A stretch of 64,000 nucleotides of DNA, from positions 4,985,591 to 5,049,590 of the forward strand of contig CM061224.1 in the NCBI GenBank assembly GCA_030844895.1. The letters run 5' to 3'. Below the pieces are notes generated by a model that saw nothing but the letters and a program-made list of their open reading frames with translations, was not told where the DNA came from and did no database searches. The stretch's first letter is position 1, and each line of letters starts with the position of its first letter. This DNA is from Ambrosia x helenae. Lineage: Eukaryota > Streptophyta > Magnoliopsida > Asterales > Asteraceae. Below, piece by piece: positions 63,537 through 64,000 of this stretch. A program made the position numbers and the translations under genes.

Positions 63537-64000
63537 TTTTGTGTTCGTTTATTAATTTTGTTCATGAACACATACGAACACAAACGGACATTAATGAACA
63601 CAAACAAATGTTCATAAACACAAAGAAGTGTTCATGAACGGAAACAACACACAAACGGACATATATTAACTTTTGAATAAGATCGAATTCAGATACTATT
63701 AGCTAGATCCACCCAAAATATAGCCTAATTGTCCAAACGTGCTTAGTACCGGACAAGGACGTTGAAGGTGGAAGGCAACAACACTAGAACATGGAAACAT
63801 ATAATGAGCTTGGATAAAAAAAGTAGGTTTATTAATCTCCTATAGTCATATATTTACCTCACATTTATTATTTCTTTGGGTATAAAATTAATAAAAATAT
63901 AAAAATATAAAAAAAGTATAAAAATTAAAATCCTTAATAAACTATCGAACCCGTTACCAAACATTCACGAACATAAACGAACGAACGCGACCTCTGTTCA
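63537..64000. mobile_element. hAT-type GTTCG-rich element, copy 3 (runs off the window)
   Basis: Aligns with roughly 690-1230 of copy 1, including GTTCATGAACxCAxACGAACA series, TATATTAACTTTTGAATAAGATCGAA and CGTTACCxAACxTTCACGAAC. Its left end is truncated relative to copy 1 and its right end is outside the window. Confidence 0.7.

Overview
The window looks like nuclear DNA of a flowering plant. It is AT-rich, its two host-type genes have introns, and it carries the plant retrotransposon lineages Tekay/Del (chromovirus) and Athila, plus Helitrons, PIF/Harbinger, hAT and Mutator-like elements and tRNA-derived SINEs. A eudicot, possibly Asteraceae, is my guess from the style of the repeats; nothing here proves the species.

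Host genes. Only two genes look like functional host genes. They are paralogues of the plant DUF506/PDDEXK-like family (9016-11248 on + and 55311-56670 on -). They face each other across about 44 kb of transposons, have the same three-exon structure with identical exon 2 length and intron phases, and share a promoter block (CATCAAATAG, then TAATATCCACGTGG, then a TATA box). Homology appears to extend about 2.4 kb upstream of both, so this is an inverted duplication later pushed apart by transposons.

Left part (1-16144): the 3' end of a Helitron, hAT-type GTTCG-rich elements, a 5'-truncated non-LTR retrotransposon whose RT is followed by a CCHC motif and a restriction-like endonuclease motif (2040-4437), SINEs, the first DUF506 gene, and a dense MITE field in which one Tourist-like MITE sits inside another copy of itself.

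Middle (16145-52662): two nests. In the first, a Helitron (16145-27756) is split by a nearly full-length Tekay-like element on the minus strand (16300-26896, target duplication ATAAA). In the second, a Harbinger-like element (27851-52659, TAA) is split by an Athila element on the minus strand (29430-52499, CCTCG). The Athila 3' LTR is itself split by a second, plus-strand Tekay-like insertion (30212-39793, AAAAC). That innermost insertion is a tandem LTR-remnant-LTR-remnant-LTR array. Its left end carries 127 bp of pre-LTR sequence, as expected if plus-strand synthesis started at an upstream duplicate polypurine tract. Its internal deletion fuses an ATG in the LTR to an integrase C-terminus/chromodomain frame.

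Right part (52663-64000): SINEs, Tourist and Harbinger MITEs, the second DUF506 gene, a hAT MITE, a short Helitron, and a third GTTCG-rich copy running off the window. Long AT-rich stretches show no gene.

All homology statements come from reading the sequence by eye. Difference counts are hand counts, not alignments.
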